From contig NZ_LMFP01000008.1 in NCBI RefSeq assembly GCF_001426885.1, positions 132,570-196,569 on the forward strand: a stretch of DNA of 64,000 bases. Reading direction: 5' to 3'. Below, piece by piece: positions 63,053-64,000 of the stretch. Numbering within the stretch: position 1 is the stretch's first letter; each line of letters starts with the position of its first letter. The stretch is from Pelomonas sp. Root1444. GTDB lineage: Bacteria; Pseudomonadota; Gammaproteobacteria; Burkholderiales; Burkholderiaceae_C. A program made the translations under genes and the position numbers. The notes under the pieces were generated by a model, which had not been told where the DNA came from, made no database searches, and saw nothing but the letters and a program-made list of their open reading frames with translations.

Positions 63053-63855
63053 AGCGAGTCGTGCTCAACGGGCTGCTGTGGGCCTTTGCGGGGCTGGCGA
63101 TCTTTCCGCTCGTGTGGATGGTCTGCGTGTCGCTGATGCCGGCCGGCAGCGCGTCCAGCCTGCCGCCGCCCCTGCTGCCCAAGCAGCCGACGCTGGTGCA
63201 CTACCAGCAGCTGCTGGGCGACGGCGGGCTCAAGCGCGCCTTCGTCAACAGCCTGGGGCTGGCCGTCGTCAGCACCTTCGTGTCGGTGAGCTTCAACACG
63301 CTGGCCGGCTATGCCTTCGCCAAGCTGCGCTTCCGGCACCGCGAGCGCGTGTTCGGCCTGCTGATCGCGGCGCTGGTGATCCCGGGCCAGGTGACCATGC
63401 TGCCGCTGTTCCTGATGCTCAAGGGCATGGGCCTCGTGAACACGTGGATGGGCGTGCTGATCCCCAGCATGGCGGGCATCTTCGGCATCTTCTTGGTCCG
63501 CCAGTACGCGCGCGGCGTGCCGGACGAGCTGCTGGAGGCGGCGCGCCTGGATGGCGCGGGCGAGTGGCGCATCTTCTGGAACGTCGTGCTGCCGACGTTG
63601 AAGCCGGTGTTGGTGACGCTGGCGGTGTTTGCTTTTTTAGGAAGCTGGAACGACTTCATGTGGCCGCTGATCGTGCTGACCGACGGCGAGATGCACACGC
63701 TGCCGGTGGCTCTGGCGGCGTTGTCGCGGGAGCACGTGAACGACAGCGAACTGATGATGGCGGGGGCGGTCATCACGGTGCTGCCGGTGTTGCTGTTGTT
63801 CGTGGCTTTGCAGCGGTACTACATGCAGGGGTTGTTGATGGGGAGTGTGAAGTGA
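63049..63855 (+). CDS. Sugar ABC transporter permease (MalG/UgpE type)
   Basis: A 268-residue permease with six membrane segments and the EAA loop EAARLDGAGEWRIFWNVVLP. It overlaps the end of the first permease by four bases (ATGA). No ATPase gene follows in the window; the CUT1 importer must use an ATPase encoded beyond the window or one shared with another system, as is common for MsmX/UgpC-type ATPases. Confidence 0.9.
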   Translation: MKRVVLNGLLWAFAGLAIFPLVWMVCVSLMPAGSASSLPPPLLPKQPTLVHYQQLLGDGGLKRAFVNSLGLAVVSTFVSVSFNTLAGYAFAKLRFRHRERVFGLLIAALVIPGQVTMLPLFLMLKGMGLVNTWMGVLIPSMAGIFGIFLVRQYARGVPDELLEAARLDGAGEWRIFWNVVLPTLKPVLVTLAVFAFLGSWNDFMWPLIVLTDGEMHTLPVALAALSREHVNDSELMMAGAVITVLPVLLLFVALQRYYMQGLLMGSVK

Positions 63856-64000
63856 GGGGGGCTTCTCGTTACGGTGGTTTTGCGCCGAGGCCCGTGCGGG
63901 GATTTCGCCCCCGCGGGCGAGTTACTTCTTTGGGCGCCCAAAGAAGTAACCAAGAAAGCCGCCCCGATTCCGCCGCCCCTTCGCTGCGCTGCGGGGTGCC
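63856..64000. repeat. Intergenic repeat with a perfect 30-base palindrome
   Basis: The arms GTTACTTCTTTGGGC (63921-63935) and GCCCAAAGAAGTAAC (63936-63950) are perfectly complementary with no loop. A GC-rich imperfect hairpin (about 63890-63918) precedes it, and CAAGAAAGCCGCCCC follows. The string GTTACTTTCTTT...AAAGAAAGTAAC is a repeat I recognise as widespread between genes in beta- and gamma-proteobacteria. It may also terminate the operon. Confidence 0.6.

Overview
The window is about 64 kb of very GC-rich (roughly 70 percent) chromosomal DNA. It carries densely packed, housekeeping-type genes of a beta-proteobacterium in the order Burkholderiales. The closest resemblance is to the Rubrivivax / Roseateles / Pelomonas / Mitsuaria group. 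The evidence is the strong G/C third-position bias, the pilT-pilU pair divergent from yggS, the rsmI // yraN-diaA-dolP arrangement, a PEP-CTERM protein, Bug-type and Liv-type binding proteins, and Burkholderiales-style dispersed intergenic repeats. No rRNA, tRNA, CRISPR array, transposase, integrase or phage gene was found. The genus assignment is inference.

Layout. Positions 0.4-5.9 kb: small membrane proteins, an SDR-DoxX fusion with two membrane partners, a DUF2231 protein and a fused SbmA/YddA-type ABC exporter. Positions 6.0-12.8 kb: a signalling block with a degenerate single-domain carbamoyltransferase homologue, a Crp/Fnr regulator, a response regulator/hybrid kinase pair, and a PAS-GGDEF-EAL c-di-GMP enzyme. 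Two FNR-type boxes lie here. Positions 12.9-21.4 kb: an exported methyltransferase, a DUF2520 oxidoreductase, MtfA peptidase, an MFS carrier, two tiny lipoproteins, a thiolase plus wax-ester synthase pair, the YlqF GTPase and a cold-shock-like membrane protein. Positions 21.4-28.5 kb: a TonB-like periplasmic protein, a chemoreceptor, multiheme cytochromes with yggS, and pilT/pilU. Positions 28.5-34.9 kb: a hydroxyisobutyrate dehydrogenase homologue, dolP-diaA-yraN // rsmI, a PEP-CTERM sugar dehydrogenase and tldD. Positions 34.9-43.6 kb: aroG behind a Phe-rich leader peptide and attenuator, a quinone oxidoreductase with a divergent LysR, htpG behind a sigma-32-like promoter, a PHB-depolymerase-type esterase with a CopG protein, a GNAT and a second Crp-like regulator.

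Positions 43.7-53.3 kb form one long plus-strand operon: an acyl-CoA ligase, a complete branched-chain-type ABC importer (two ATPases, two permeases, a binding protein), a 98-residue orphan, a PaaK-like protein lacking the usual phosphate-binding loop, and a Bug-type binding protein. It looks like an uptake-and-CoA-activation system for an unknown carboxylate.

Positions 54.0-63.9 kb form a carbohydrate utilisation locus: GH1 beta-glucosidase, LacI regulator, Oar-like TonB receptor, a PF10091/GH144-type glucanase, a sugar-binding lipoprotein and two sugar ABC permeases. It is driven from a promoter whose start site overlaps a perfect LacI-type palindrome. The enzyme set suggests use of beta-1,2-glucans (bacterial cyclic or periplasmic glucans), which would be an unusual substrate locus for this kind of organism. 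The transporter ATPase is not in the window.
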